From positions 1-13,115 of the forward strand of contig CBDUQI010000163.1 of the NCBI GenBank assembly GCA_965369325.1: 13,115 nucleotides of DNA. Reading direction: 5' to 3'. Of this stretch, positions 1 through 8,549 are shown piece by piece (position 1 is the first letter of the stretch; the number at the start of each line of letters is the position of its first letter). Origin of the DNA: CBDUQI01 sp965369325. GTDB lineage: Bacteria > Pseudomonadota > Gammaproteobacteria > Steroidobacterales > JBCBZW01. Both the position numbers and the translations under genes were made by a program. Below the pieces are notes generated by a model. It made no database searches. It had not been told where the DNA came from and saw only the letters and a program-made list of their open reading frames with translations.

Positions 1-354
1 GTCCGGCTCTGCGGTCATTTGCAACAGCACTGCTGCAAAGGCTGAAACCACGGCGATCGCCAGACCATGCTTTAACTGCACGACACCGGCGCGCTTTGCC
101 CCAATGTACGCGCCCACGGCGGTTGAGAATGCACCGCTTATCAGCGCCAGCATCAAATATCCCGGATTGCCCGCGAGTGCGTCCAGGGCAGCCTCAAAGG
201 AGACTTCGTCGGCCCGGACGGCGGGCTCGACAAAGAAGTTAACGGACAGGATGCCGAAAAAAATCGACAACACCCAGTCAACGGCGACCCCAAGCACAAT
301 TGCAGCAGGCTTGAGCCCCGCTAGTGCGTCTTGGGATGAGTGCGATGATGGCAT
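1..354 (-). CDS. Uncharacterised membrane protein, N-terminal 118 residues (3' end outside window)
   Basis: I do not recognise this gene. Reading leftward from an ATG at 354, the frame stays open for 118 codons to the window edge, so the C-terminus is missing. The N-terminus (MPSSHSSQDALAGLKPAA) is short and polar. It is followed by a hydrophobic segment at about residues 17-42 that contains an Asp-Trp (VAVDWVLS), a hydrophilic acidic loop at 43-64, a second segment at about 65-85 (LMLALISGAFSTAVGAYIG), a basic turn (AKR), and a third segment at about 97-112. The pattern suggests a small polytopic inner-membrane protein of unknown function. The start is uncertain: no clear Shine-Dalgarno precedes 354, and an in-frame GTG at 402 would add 16 residues. 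It is divergent from the Rossmann-fold gene that starts near 622. Confidence 0.6.
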   Translation of the reverse strand, partial: MPSSHSSQDALAGLKPAAIVLGVAVDWVLSIFFGILSVNFFVEPAVRADEVSFEAALDALAGNPGYLMLALISGAFSTAVGAYIGAKRAGVVQLKHGLAIAVVSAFAAVLLQMTAEPD

Positions 355-585
355 GCAGGTACCACGTGGCCGGCGCTCCAGCCAGCCGATATTGGTGGCC
401 ACGCGAGCAGGTGGCCCAGTTTCGCATGCCCCTGCAGTGCTCGCAAACCCGCCAGCGCCAGATTCAGTCACGGCGACTTGCTACCTGCAGGCGCCGCCCG
501 CCACATGGGCGCCAGTTTGCGACCGTGCGCAGGGATATTGCGATGCACCGAATGGCGCGCGACCGCATTCGTACGGAGCGCTGCG

Positions 586-591
586 TATACT
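586..591 (+). promoter_or_regulatory. Candidate -10 box (TATACT) for the Rossmann-fold gene
   Basis: TATACT matches five of six bases of the sigma-70 -10 consensus and is the only good candidate between the two divergent genes. Transcription would start near 598. That would leave the ATG at 601 almost leaderless, and the ATG at 622 with a leader of about 24 nt. No convincing -35 is visible, so this is tentative. Confidence 0.3.
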
Positions 592-621
592 GGGGTTGTC
601 ATGAATCTGGACTATCCTGTG

Positions 622-1380
622 ATGAAAACATTCGCGCTTGTATGTGCCGTCGTGTTGGCTCTCACGTTGGGGTGCGCGATAGCGCCGCCCGCGCTGCCCG
701 AGCAGGTGCACCCACCCAAAAAATTGCTCATCTTTGGCGCCACCGGGCGGATCGGTGGCCACATTGTAAGTGAAGCACTTTCGCGAGGGTACGTAGTAAC
801 CGGAGTGAGCCGAACCCCTGCAAACCTTGCCGGCAAATTCGAGGGGCTGAACATTGCGCAGGCGGACATTCTCGATCGGGCTCGTCTGCGCGAGCTAACC
901 CTCGAGCACGATGCCGTGCTGGTATCGGTGGGCGGCAAGCCCACTTCGCGGGATCCCGCCCAATACATCGCCGCCAGGGCCGCGCAAAGTCTCATTGAGG
1001 TGTTGAGCGAGTTCGGTGCACAAGGACCCCGTGTGCTGTTCGTCGGTAATCTGTACACCTTGCGGGGTGAGGATGATCGCACCTTTCTTGAAGCTGGCCG
1101 GGCGCCGGCCTCGCATCCTAACTATCCGATGTTCGTTGGACACCAGATTGCGCTTGACGCGTTTCGTGCGAGTCAGCAGGTGAACTGGACCGTTGCCTCG
1201 CCACCGAATGGACTACGGTTTAAGGGCCGCTCCGGCAACGTACGCTGGGGCAGCGATTGGTTATTGTACAACGCGGATGGCACGCCGGCCTCTATCTCGC
1301 CCGAAGACTTTGCGTACGCCATGCTGGAGGAGCTGGAAGCCGCGCGCTACCTACGAAAACGTTACACCGTCGCGCGCTAG
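622..1380 (+). CDS. NAD(P)-binding Rossmann-fold (NmrA/SDR-like) protein with N-terminal export signal
   Basis: Residues 33-46 hold the dinucleotide-binding strand and glycine loop (KKLLIFGATGRIGG), the GxTGxxG form typical of atypical short-chain dehydrogenases and NAD(P)H-binding isomerase-like proteins. A basic SR follows at 63-64, where NADP-preferring members often bind phosphate, and an acidic AD at 81-82. The catalytic Tyr-x3-Lys of classical SDRs is not apparent, so the activity is unknown. Unusually, the core is preceded by MK, a hydrophobic run at 4-17 and a cysteine at 18 (LTLGC), which looks like a Sec or lipoprotein signal. The lipobox is imperfect because Thr, not Leu/Val, sits at -3. 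I chose the ATG at 622 because it gives a compact signal peptide of MK plus a hydrophobic stretch; the in-frame ATG at 601 adds seven residues. An in-frame GTG at 706 would give a purely cytoplasmic 224-residue enzyme. The gene converges on the MFS gene. Confidence 0.82.
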   Translation: MKTFALVCAVVLALTLGCAIAPPALPEQVHPPKKLLIFGATGRIGGHIVSEALSRGYVVTGVSRTPANLAGKFEGLNIAQADILDRARLRELTLEHDAVLVSVGGKPTSRDPAQYIAARAAQSLIEVLSEFGAQGPRVLFVGNLYTLRGEDDRTFLEAGRAPASHPNYPMFVGHQIALDAFRASQQVNWTVASPPNGLRFKGRSGNVRWGSDWLLYNADGTPASISPEDFAYAMLEELEAARYLRKRYTVAR

Positions 1381-1389
1381 CGCACGACG
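1368..1389. repeat. Imperfect 22-bp palindrome across the stop codon
   Basis: CGTCG at 1368-1372 pairs with CGACG at 1385-1389, around the perfect core GCGCTAGCGC at 1374-1383. Only one position pair (1373/1384) mismatches. The palindrome spans the stop codon of the Rossmann-fold gene and lies in the gap between two convergent genes. It could form a stable RNA hairpin on either strand. No T-tract follows on either side, so it is not a canonical intrinsic terminator. Confidence 0.4.
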
Positions 1390-1467
1390 CACGGTTAACC
1401 GGTTCGGCCGATGTGTGTGCCGTCCTCGGTCAGCAACCTCGGGCGGGTCTTCTCGCGCCGCGCCGGC

Positions 1468-2694
1468 TCAGCCAGGGGCCGCTTGGCGCAATCGCGGCAG
1501 CGGTTGCTCGTTGATGGGCAGGTGGATAAGCGCGGCGGCAACACCCAGCACGACGCCGGCATACCACATCAGATCGTAGTTACCGCGTAGGTCGTACAGA
1601 TAGCCGCCCAGCCAGATGCCCATAAAGCTGCCGAGCTGATGGCTGACAAATACCACCCCAAACAACGTGGCGATGTACCGCACACCAAAGATGCGCGCCA
1701 CGATGCCGGTGGTCAGCGGAATTGTCCCCAGCCAAAGCAGGCCCATCGCGGCCGCGAACGCATAGATCGTGCTCTGCGTCTTCGGCGCGACGATCAGCCC
1801 GGCGATCACCAAAGCACGAATAAAGTACAGCAATGCCAGCGAGCTCTTCATGCTATAGCGTTGGCCAACATAACCCGCGCCCAGTGAGCCGAGGATATTG
1901 AACAATCCGATCAGCGCCAACGCGTAGGCGCCCACTTTGCTGCTGAGCCCCAGAGTGGCGATGTAAGCAGGAAAGTGCACGCCGATAAATGCGACGTGAA
2001 ATCCGCAGACAAAAAAACCGATCGTTAGCAGCACGTAGCCACGGTGGCGCAGGGCCTCGCGCAAAGCCTCGCGCAGCGATTGCCGCGACAGCACCTCGCT
2101 GGCGCTGCTGGCCACCCGGCTGGGCAGTACCAGCGCAAGCGGCGCTATCAGGGCCGCGAACACGGCAAATACCATCAGGGCGTGCTGCCAGCCGTAGTGA
2201 GTAATAAGGGCATCACCAAGTGGGGAGAATACCACCTGCCCCAACGATGCCATGGCGGTGCCGATGCCCAGTACCAGCGATCGCTTTTCCGGTGGCGCGA
2301 CGGCGGCCATTACCGCCAGTGCGATGGAGAATGAGGTGAAGCCGATGCCGATCCCAGCCAGCACGCCGCCAGCCAGGTAAAAGGCATCCGGCGTCTGCGC
2401 CTCGGCCATGCCGAGCAGACTGGCGGCGTAGATTAGGGCGCCCAAAAACAGTACACGGGCAGCGCCGTACCGGTCGGCGATGGCGCCGGCGATCGGTACG
2501 CACAGCCCCCACAGTAGGTTTTGTGTGGCCATCGCGAGTGAGAAGCTAGTGTGATCCCACCCGTGCGCGCTTACCATGGGCTCTAAAAACAAACCAAAGG
2601 ATGAGCGTACGCCCAGCCCAAGCATGGCGATAAGGCAGCCGGCCACGATGACGAGCATCGCAGTCCGCCTATCGTGTGTGCTGTTGTTGGGCAT
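1468..2694 (-). CDS. MFS transporter (YcxA/monocarboxylate-transporter-like), 408 aa
   Basis: The protein has the length and about 12 hydrophobic helices of a major facilitator superfamily carrier in the inner membrane. The N-terminal motif GVRSSFGLFLEPM (residues 28-40) is typical of bacterial MCT/OFA-like members. The loop 2-3 motif A is seen as GAIADRYGAARVL (70-82), with a weaker repeat in the second half (GYVGQRYSMKS, 274-284). A long polar linker at about 192-218 separates the two halves. The substrate cannot be read from sequence; relatives move monocarboxylates, other organic anions or drugs. The ATG at 2694 is 8 bases after the stop of the ATPase gene, so it is probably the last cistron of the peptide-transport operon. 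Its Shine-Dalgarno is poor. An in-frame ATG at 2658 has a better one (AGGCGGA) but would start inside the first helix, so I prefer 2694. Confidence 0.92.
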   Translation of the reverse strand: MPNNSTHDRRTAMLVIVAGCLIAMLGLGVRSSFGLFLEPMVSAHGWDHTSFSLAMATQNLLWGLCVPIAGAIADRYGAARVLFLGALIYAASLLGMAEAQTPDAFYLAGGVLAGIGIGFTSFSIALAVMAAVAPPEKRSLVLGIGTAMASLGQVVFSPLGDALITHYGWQHALMVFAVFAALIAPLALVLPSRVASSASEVLSRQSLREALREALRHRGYVLLTIGFFVCGFHVAFIGVHFPAYIATLGLSSKVGAYALALIGLFNILGSLGAGYVGQRYSMKSSLALLYFIRALVIAGLIVAPKTQSTIYAFAAAMGLLWLGTIPLTTGIVARIFGVRYIATLFGVVFVSHQLGSFMGIWLGGYLYDLRGNYDLMWYAGVVLGVAAALIHLPINEQPLPRLRQAAPG

Positions 2695-2702
2695 GGGGGT
2701 GA

Positions 2703-3680
2703 CTATTGGTCGTGTAGATGGCAGCTGACAAAGTGGGGGCTATCGCTCACTCCCACTTGCCGGAGCGCGGGTACTTTCTGCGAACACATGGGCATAACTT
2801 TTGGGCACCGCGTGTGGAACGGGCAGCCGCTGGGCGGATTCACCGGTGAGGGTACGTCGCCTTCCAGCACGATACGTGCACGTTTGGTTTTGGGATCCGG
2901 CACTGGCACGGCCGACATTAATGCCTGTGTGTAAGGATGCTTCGGATCGCGATAAATGTCGGCGGAACTGGCCAGTTCCACCAGCTTGCCCAGGTACATG
3001 ACGCCAACATCGTGGCTGATGTGCTGAACTACGGCCAGGTCGTGGGAGATAAACAAAAACGCAATGCTGTGGTCGCGCTGCAGTTGGCAGATGAGGTTAA
3101 GCACCTGCGATTGTACGGATACATCCAGTGCTGAGACGGGCTCGTCCGCCACGATAAACTTTGGCCGCAACGAGAGCGCGCGCGCAATGCCCACACGCTG
3201 GCGTTGGCCGCCGGAGAACTCGTGCGGGTAGCGCGTGAGTACTTCCGGGCGCAGGCCGACTACTTCCAGCAGGTCGCGGACCGTTTGTTCGCGCTCGCTC
3301 GTCGCACCGATGTTGTGCGTGTCCAATGGCTCGCGAATGGTTTGTCCCACCGTGCGCCGCGGGTTTAACGATGCATACGGGTCCTGAAAGATAATCTGCA
3401 TATCGCGCCGTCGCGCGGTCATCTGCTTGAGCGGGAGGTTAGTAATCTCCTCGCCGCGCAAAAATACTTTGCCCCCGGTGGGCTCGTGCAGTCGCAGCAG
3501 TGCGCGCCCCAGGGTAGATTTACCGCACCCCGATTCGCCGACCAGCCCCAGCGTGCGCCCCGGATAGATATCAAAACTGATGTCGTCCACCGCTTTAAGC
3601 TGCGCCACCACGCGCCGCCAGAACCCTCCCCGCACCGGGAAGTATTTCTTCAGGTTTTCAACTCTCAGTAACGGGTCCAT
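2703..3680 (-). CDS. Peptide ABC transporter ATP-binding protein, OppF/DppF type
   Basis: This is one of two ATPase subunits that power peptide import. All nucleotide-binding motifs are intact: Walker A GESGCGKST (48-56), Q-loop FQDPYASLNP (98-107), signature FSGGQRQR (155-162), Walker B FIVADEP (175-181) and the switch His213 in ISHDLAVV. The C-terminal oligopeptide-transporter extension has the pattern C286-x5-C292-x6-C299 plus C320, which in several OppD/DppD/OppF-type proteins forms an iron-sulfur site; here that role is inference. I chose the ATG at 3680 (MDPLLRVENL) rather than the upstream in-frame ATG at 3704. It is preceded by AGGA with a 6-nt spacer, and it starts like the neighbouring ATPase (MDPLLKVTNL). 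A gap of 48 nt follows the OppD-like gene. The final peptide specificity is set by the binding protein, so a gene symbol would be a guess. Confidence 0.95.
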   Translation of the reverse strand: MDPLLRVENLKKYFPVRGGFWRRVVAQLKAVDDISFDIYPGRTLGLVGESGCGKSTLGRALLRLHEPTGGKVFLRGEEITNLPLKQMTARRRDMQIIFQDPYASLNPRRTVGQTIREPLDTHNIGATSEREQTVRDLLEVVGLRPEVLTRYPHEFSGGQRQRVGIARALSLRPKFIVADEPVSALDVSVQSQVLNLICQLQRDHSIAFLFISHDLAVVQHISHDVGVMYLGKLVELASSADIYRDPKHPYTQALMSAVPVPDPKTKRARIVLEGDVPSPVNPPSGCPFHTRCPKVMPMCSQKVPALRQVGVSDSPHFVSCHLHDQ

Positions 3681-3686
3681 TCGTCT

Positions 3687-3690
3687 TCCT
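3687..3690 (-). promoter_or_regulatory. Shine-Dalgarno AGGA that fixes the OppF/DppF-type start
   Basis: On the minus strand AGGA is followed by a 6-nt spacer (AGACGA) and the ATG at 3680. This supports 3680 over the 8-codon-longer start at 3704. Confidence 0.6.
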
Positions 3691-3728
3691 GCTGGTCCGG
3701 GCATGCTTTGCTCCGGAGCGCTAGCGTG

Positions 3729-4709
<981 letters not shown>

Positions 4710-4710
4710 C

Positions 4711-5604
4711 TTAGGCGACCTTGCGTGGGTCCAGCGCGTCTTGCAACGCGTCCGAGAACAAGTTGAACGCCATCACTAGCCCGAACAGGAACAGCGATGC
4801 CCAGATAAAGTTGTTGAATTGCCCAGCGAGTACTTCCTGCGTGGATTCCGCAATCATCAGCCCCCAGCTTATGCTGTCCTTCACCCCAAGACCAAGGAAG
4901 CTCAGGATCACCTCGGATTTAATCGCGGCCACGAAAACGATGCTCGCCTGCACCAGCAGGATATGCAGCGTGTTGGGCAGGATGTGGCGAAACACAATCT
5001 TCAATTGCGGCACGCCAATGGCACGAGCAGCTTCGACAAACTCAAAATGCTTGAGCTTAATAACCTCGCCACGCACCAGCCGCCCGGTGGTGGTCCAGAA
5101 GGTGGATATCATGGCGATATGCATAGCGTATGCGCTGCCCTGCAATGCAAACGCAATAGCCGCAACAAACAGGTAAAATGGGATGGAGTCCAGCACGCCT
5201 TTTAACCAGAGAATAATCTCGTCAATCCAGGTGCCGCTGAAGTAGCCGGCGATTGCGCCGAGCACGGAGCCAAACAAAGTGGAGAGCACCGCGACAACCA
5301 GCCCCACTTCAAATGCAGTGCGTGTGCTGAACAGCGCGCGGGCCATAATGTCCTGACCAATGATATTGGTGCCGAGCGGATACTCGGCCGAGTAACTCGC
5401 CCACATTGGGCCGGATATCTCCGACCAGTTGCCGGCCAGCAGCCCCAGGGTGCACAGCAGTGCCACCAGCCCGTACAGGCACACCACGCCAAAGCCCAGC
5501 ATACCCAAGCGGTCGCGACGGAATTTGTAAAAGGCTTTGTGCCACAAAGAACCCGGTGGCGCCTTTGGCTGCGGGGCGGCCATGCTGTTGCCGGCAGTGC
5601 TCAT
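4711..5604 (-). CDS. Peptide ABC transporter permease, OppC/DppC type
   Basis: This is the second membrane subunit of the peptide importer. The N-terminal cytoplasmic stretch (about 1-33, basic, with the YKFRRDRLGMLG motif of OppC N-domains) is followed by six likely helices, starting at about residues 34-57 and 98-121. A loop of about 40 residues (58-97) separates the first two helices. The ABC-contacting EAA loop is clear: EAARAIGVPQLKIVFRHILP (191-210), followed by N211 and then the conserved EVILSFLGLG (231-240). The C-terminus DALQDALDPR is typical of the family. Length (297 aa) is normal. The ATG overlaps the stop of the OppB-type gene by ATGA, so the two permeases are probably co-translated. 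Confidence 0.95.
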   Translation of the reverse strand: MSTAGNSMAAPQPKAPPGSLWHKAFYKFRRDRLGMLGFGVVCLYGLVALLCTLGLLAGNWSEISGPMWASYSAEYPLGTNIIGQDIMARALFSTRTAFEVGLVVAVLSTLFGSVLGAIAGYFSGTWIDEIILWLKGVLDSIPFYLFVAAIAFALQGSAYAMHIAMISTFWTTTGRLVRGEVIKLKHFEFVEAARAIGVPQLKIVFRHILPNTLHILLVQASIVFVAAIKSEVILSFLGLGVKDSISWGLMIAESTQEVLAGQFNNFIWASLFLFGLVMAFNLFSDALQDALDPRKVA

Positions 5605-6554
5605 TGCAGTGATACTCGCGGGTCGACCACCTTGTACAAGATGTCGGTAATCAGCAGCGTCACCACAAACAGCACGGCGGTCAGTCCGACCACGGCTTTG
5701 AGTACCGGCTGGTCGCCAGTGGTGATGGCATCAAAGGTAACTTTGCCCACGCCCGGGATACCAAAGTAGCTTTCGATCAACAGACTACCGCTGATCACCA
5801 CCAGAGGGATGGAGAACATGATGCGGGTAATAATCGGGATCAGACTGTTCTTGAGAATACTCTTGTACAACAACTGGGCTGGGGGCGTGCCGAAAGCGCG
5901 TGCAGTACGCACATGATCGCGCGACATTTCCTCAACAATCACCGCGCGATAAAACCGGGTGTTGTACCCCAGTGCAACAAAAACGGTAGCGAGCGTGGGC
6001 ACGGTCACATAGTTAATATAGGCGCCCAGTGAGCTCATGTCCCAGCCCCGCACGGGAAACATGTTAAGCCCGTAACTGGAGGAGAAAGCCAGCTGGAAGG
6101 CAATGATTACAATGAGAAAACTGATGCTCATGCCAACCACGGCACCGCTCATGATTATCTTGTCGATAAAACCGCTGCGAAAGCGCGCGGCGACCAGTGC
6201 AAGCAGCACGCCCAGCACATTGCCGAGTACAAAGCCCGGCGCCACCAGCGCGAGCGAAATGGGAATGGTCCGACCCAGGATGCTGACCACCCGCTCGCCA
6301 GAGGAGTTGGAATGGCCAAAGTCGAGCGTCGCCAGCTCTTTCAGGTAAATGCCGTAACGGACCAGAAACGGTTCGTTGTAGCCGAGCTCCTCGCGCACCT
6401 GTGCAATCTGCTCAGCCGTGGCGTTTTTTCCGATCAGTACGTACGTCTGGTCTGGACCAAAGTACACCATCAACAGAAAACTGATGAAGGTAACACCAAG
6501 AATTAACGGAATGCCGCCTAGGAGTTTGCGTGCAACAAATTGCCAGTGTTCCAA
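5601..6554 (-). CDS. Peptide ABC transporter permease, OppB/DppB type (TTG start)
   Basis: This is the first membrane subunit of the peptide importer. Its N-terminus (EHWQFVARKLLGGIPLILGV) is a standard OppB/DppB opening, followed by about six helices. The sequence GELGYNEPF-like (REELGYNEPFLVRYG, 54-68) matches the usual conserved extracytoplasmic loop, and the EAA-type loop is at 215-240 (RTARAFGTPPAQLLYKSILK at 216-235), with Ala where many permeases have Glu, as is common in OppB proteins. Near the end, FGIPGVGK (264-271) is the family hallmark. The start is a TTG at 6554 (GGA with an 8-nt spacer upstream); no ATG or GTG exists nearby in this frame before the first helix. It begins 20 nt after the binding-protein stop and its stop overlaps the next start. 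Confidence 0.93.
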   Translation of the reverse strand: MEHWQFVARKLLGGIPLILGVTFISFLLMVYFGPDQTYVLIGKNATAEQIAQVREELGYNEPFLVRYGIYLKELATLDFGHSNSSGERVVSILGRTIPISLALVAPGFVLGNVLGVLLALVAARFRSGFIDKIIMSGAVVGMSISFLIVIIAFQLAFSSSYGLNMFPVRGWDMSSLGAYINYVTVPTLATVFVALGYNTRFYRAVIVEEMSRDHVRTARAFGTPPAQLLYKSILKNSLIPIITRIMFSIPLVVISGSLLIESYFGIPGVGKVTFDAITTGDQPVLKAVVGLTAVLFVVTLLITDILYKVVDPRVSLQ

Positions 6555-6574
6555 AGCGTGATCCGTCGTGCGAT

Positions 6575-8371
6575 CTAGTTGGGCTCAGCCGCGGGGCTCA
6601 GTACATCCACGTAGCGCAGGAAAAATCCGCCGACGATGTTGCGGTCGGGATACGCGATCACGTTTTTGTGCCACATGAGAAGATTGGTGCGTGCCACACC
6701 CATCATCGCGACGCAGTCCTGTACCAGCATGGTGTTCATCTGTCGATAGATAGCCGTGCGTTCCGGGCCCGGCTGCATCACCGATGAACGCTCGTAAAGC
6801 GCGTCGTATTGCGGGTTTGCGTAGTTAGCGTCATTGGAGCCAGGCGAGCCGTTGGGGCCGTAAAACAACTGCAGTACGTTCTCGGCATCCGGGTAATCCA
6901 ATCCCCAGGATTTCACCACCAACGGTAACTCGCTTTGCTTCCAGGCCCGGCTGATATCACCGAAGGTTGCGTAGGGCTTGGGGATGATTTTTTCCTGCGG
7001 ATAACCAATCTGTCGCATGAAACCGCGGAACTGCTCGAAGAACTGCCGCTGGCGTACCGAGGAGGCGAAGCCGTAGGTCAGGGTGGGCAGATTCTCGGCG
7101 GTCCAACCGTTCTCACTCAGCAAGGCGCGGGCGCCTTCCACGTCCATGATGGTGCTGCTGGTGGAGGCGCTGGCATCGTACTCGGGCACGGCCGGCGGGA
7201 TGATGCCAGGGAATATTTTGGCGATATCATTGTAGAACCGACGGCTGCGTTCGGCCCAGTTAAAGCCTTTCACCATGGCACAACGCAACGCGTGGTTTTG
7301 CTCATTGCGCTGTGGATCTTCGTTGTAGCCAAAGTCCGGAAAATCCATATTGAACGTTTGGAAAATAACCTCGGGCGCGACGAACGGCAGCATATGGTAC
7401 TGCTCTTGCATATCGACTGAGAGCACCGGCGGGGCTTTGGATGCCAGGATCAGCTCCAATTGATCAGTCGGTACCTTAATGGTCTGGACTTCGTTGCCCT
7501 TGGTGAAGGAGTTCCAGCGTGCGGCGTCTTCGGTGACAAAGTGCACTTCCACCTGATCGACGTACGGCGGCGAGCGCCCGCCCAACTGGCTGACGCCGGT
7601 GAAGCCATGCAGTTTTTCATCATACCCTTCATCCGCGAGGTCCAGCGGCTCGGCGCGGAACTTGGGGTTACGGCTCAGGCGGGCTCGCGCGGTGTTAAAG
7701 GAATCGACCTTGAAGGGCCCGGAGCCGACCGGATGTATCGACAGCTCACGTCCGTATTTATCCACGGCCTCGCGCGGTACCAGCGCCGAGAAACCCTGTG
7801 TGAGGGTTTGCACCAACTGCGGGAAGGGGCGGTTTAGATGGATCTGGATAGTGTACTTATCCAGCGCCTTCAGCCCGCTTACTGGCTGGGAGTAATCGGA
7901 GCCGGCCTCCTTCCACTCATCCAACCCCTCGATGCGCCCTTGCCACAGCCATGCGCCCTGCGAGCGTGCGGCGGGGTCAAAGTGACGTTGCATCGAGTAG
8001 ACAAAGTCGCTGGCAACCACCTCGCGACCAATCCCGCCTTCAAACGCGTCATCGTCAATGAAATGCACGCCTTGTTTAATACGGACGGTGTAGGTGAGCT
8101 CGTCCGGCGAAATTTCCGGCATTCCGACGGCCAGATTTGGTTTGATCTGATACGGACGCGCCAGGTACTTATATGCATACAGCGTGTCATATGCGTTAAG
8201 GACCAGGAAGTTGGCATACACCGTAGCCGACTGGGTCGGGTCGAGATTCGTCGGTGCCTGATCCATCGCGTGGCGATAAATCTTCTGGCCGGCAGTGTCG
8301 CCGCCGCTGCCACCACTACAGGCGGCCAGCGACAACAAGCTCAGAATAAGGGTGAGCGAGCGGATTCTCAT
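6575..8371 (-). CDS. Peptide ABC transporter substrate-binding lipoprotein (SBP_bac_5 / OppA-DppA family)
   Basis: This is the first gene of the operon and its substrate receptor. Residues 1-18 form a lipoprotein signal: MRIR, a hydrophobic run and the lipobox LAAC with Cys18, followed by a Ser/Gly linker. The mature protein should be tethered in the periplasm. Family 5 features are the opening YRHAMDQAPTNLDPTQSAT, the LVLNAYDTLY segment, and TYTVRIKQGVHFIDDDAF with REVVASDFVYS, the classic site of the family signature. Further on are VGSGPFKV-like (HPVGSGPFKVDSFN) and a C-terminal region rich in aromatic and NANYANPQYD motifs. At 598 residues it is longer than E. coli DppA or OppA (about 535). 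I chose the ATG at 8371 because it has AAGG 8 nt upstream and gives the signal peptide; the open frame continues upstream but reads through the divergent gene's promoter. Confidence 0.94.
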   Translation of the reverse strand: MRIRSLTLILSLLSLAACSGGSGGDTAGQKIYRHAMDQAPTNLDPTQSATVYANFLVLNAYDTLYAYKYLARPYQIKPNLAVGMPEISPDELTYTVRIKQGVHFIDDDAFEGGIGREVVASDFVYSMQRHFDPAARSQGAWLWQGRIEGLDEWKEAGSDYSQPVSGLKALDKYTIQIHLNRPFPQLVQTLTQGFSALVPREAVDKYGRELSIHPVGSGPFKVDSFNTARARLSRNPKFRAEPLDLADEGYDEKLHGFTGVSQLGGRSPPYVDQVEVHFVTEDAARWNSFTKGNEVQTIKVPTDQLELILASKAPPVLSVDMQEQYHMLPFVAPEVIFQTFNMDFPDFGYNEDPQRNEQNHALRCAMVKGFNWAERSRRFYNDIAKIFPGIIPPAVPEYDASASTSSTIMDVEGARALLSENGWTAENLPTLTYGFASSVRQRQFFEQFRGFMRQIGYPQEKIIPKPYATFGDISRAWKQSELPLVVKSWGLDYPDAENVLQLFYGPNGSPGSNDANYANPQYDALYERSSVMQPGPERTAIYRQMNTMLVQDCVAMMGVARTNLLMWHKNVIAYPDRNIVGGFFLRYVDVLSPAAEPN

Positions 8372-8379
8372 TGATGGAG

Positions 8380-8384
8380 CCTTT
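8380..8384 (-). promoter_or_regulatory. Shine-Dalgarno AAAGG for the substrate-binding protein
   Basis: On the minus strand AAAGG lies 8 nt before the ATG at 8371. It decides the start of the binding protein, whose frame otherwise stays open for over 100 codons upstream. Confidence 0.6.
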
Positions 8385-8398
8385 ATAAGTTTGCAGGG

Positions 8399-8427
8399 AG
8401 AGTAACCAAACCCCGTCAGCGTCACAA
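8399..8427 (-). promoter_or_regulatory. Weak candidate promoter of the peptide-transport operon
   Basis: Minus-strand TTGTGA (8427-8422) and TACTCT (8404-8399) are separated by 17 bp. They match the sigma-70 boxes at 4/6 and 3/6. This placement leaves a leader of about 20 nt before the ATG. A better-looking TATAAA at 8387-8382 is too close to the ATG and overlaps the Shine-Dalgarno. Confidence 0.25.
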
Positions 8428-8537
8428 CCGACAATTCATCCTGGCGATTATGTTCATTCGGCGATTCTTCGAGCCAGCATGTGGATTGCTGTCTTGCAGC
8501 ATTGTGCTTCCTTCGGTCTGTCGCTGGCGCGGGTGGA

Positions 8538-8543
8538 TATAAT
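8538..8543 (+). promoter_or_regulatory. Perfect -10 box TATAAT immediately before the membrane-protein start
   Basis: TATAAT ends 6 bases before the ATG at 8550, so transcription is expected to begin at or within a base or two of the start codon. There is no Shine-Dalgarno in the gap. No strong -35 is found at 16-18 bp upstream, and the TGGA before the box is one base off an extended -10. Confidence 0.5.
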
Positions 8544-8549
8544 GCCACG

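Noticed and set aside
104..604. Open plus-strand frame (166 codons) across the left region
   Set aside because: It overlaps the minus-strand membrane protein, its translation is low-complexity and Ala/Thr/Pro-rich, and it has no recognisable domain.
1381..1467. Small gene or terminator in the gap after the Rossmann-fold and MFS genes
   Set aside because: Beyond the palindrome already listed and small self-complementary words such as GGTTAACC, there is no stem followed by a T-run and no coding signal.
8382..8387. TATAAA on the minus strand as the -10 box of the peptide operon
   Set aside because: Transcription would start about 4 bases before the ATG and exclude the good Shine-Dalgarno that overlaps the box.
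8416..8431. TGTGA half-site on the minus strand upstream of the peptide operon as a second CRP site
   Set aside because: Only one half-site is present; the partner position reads CGGGG-like sequence instead of TCACA.
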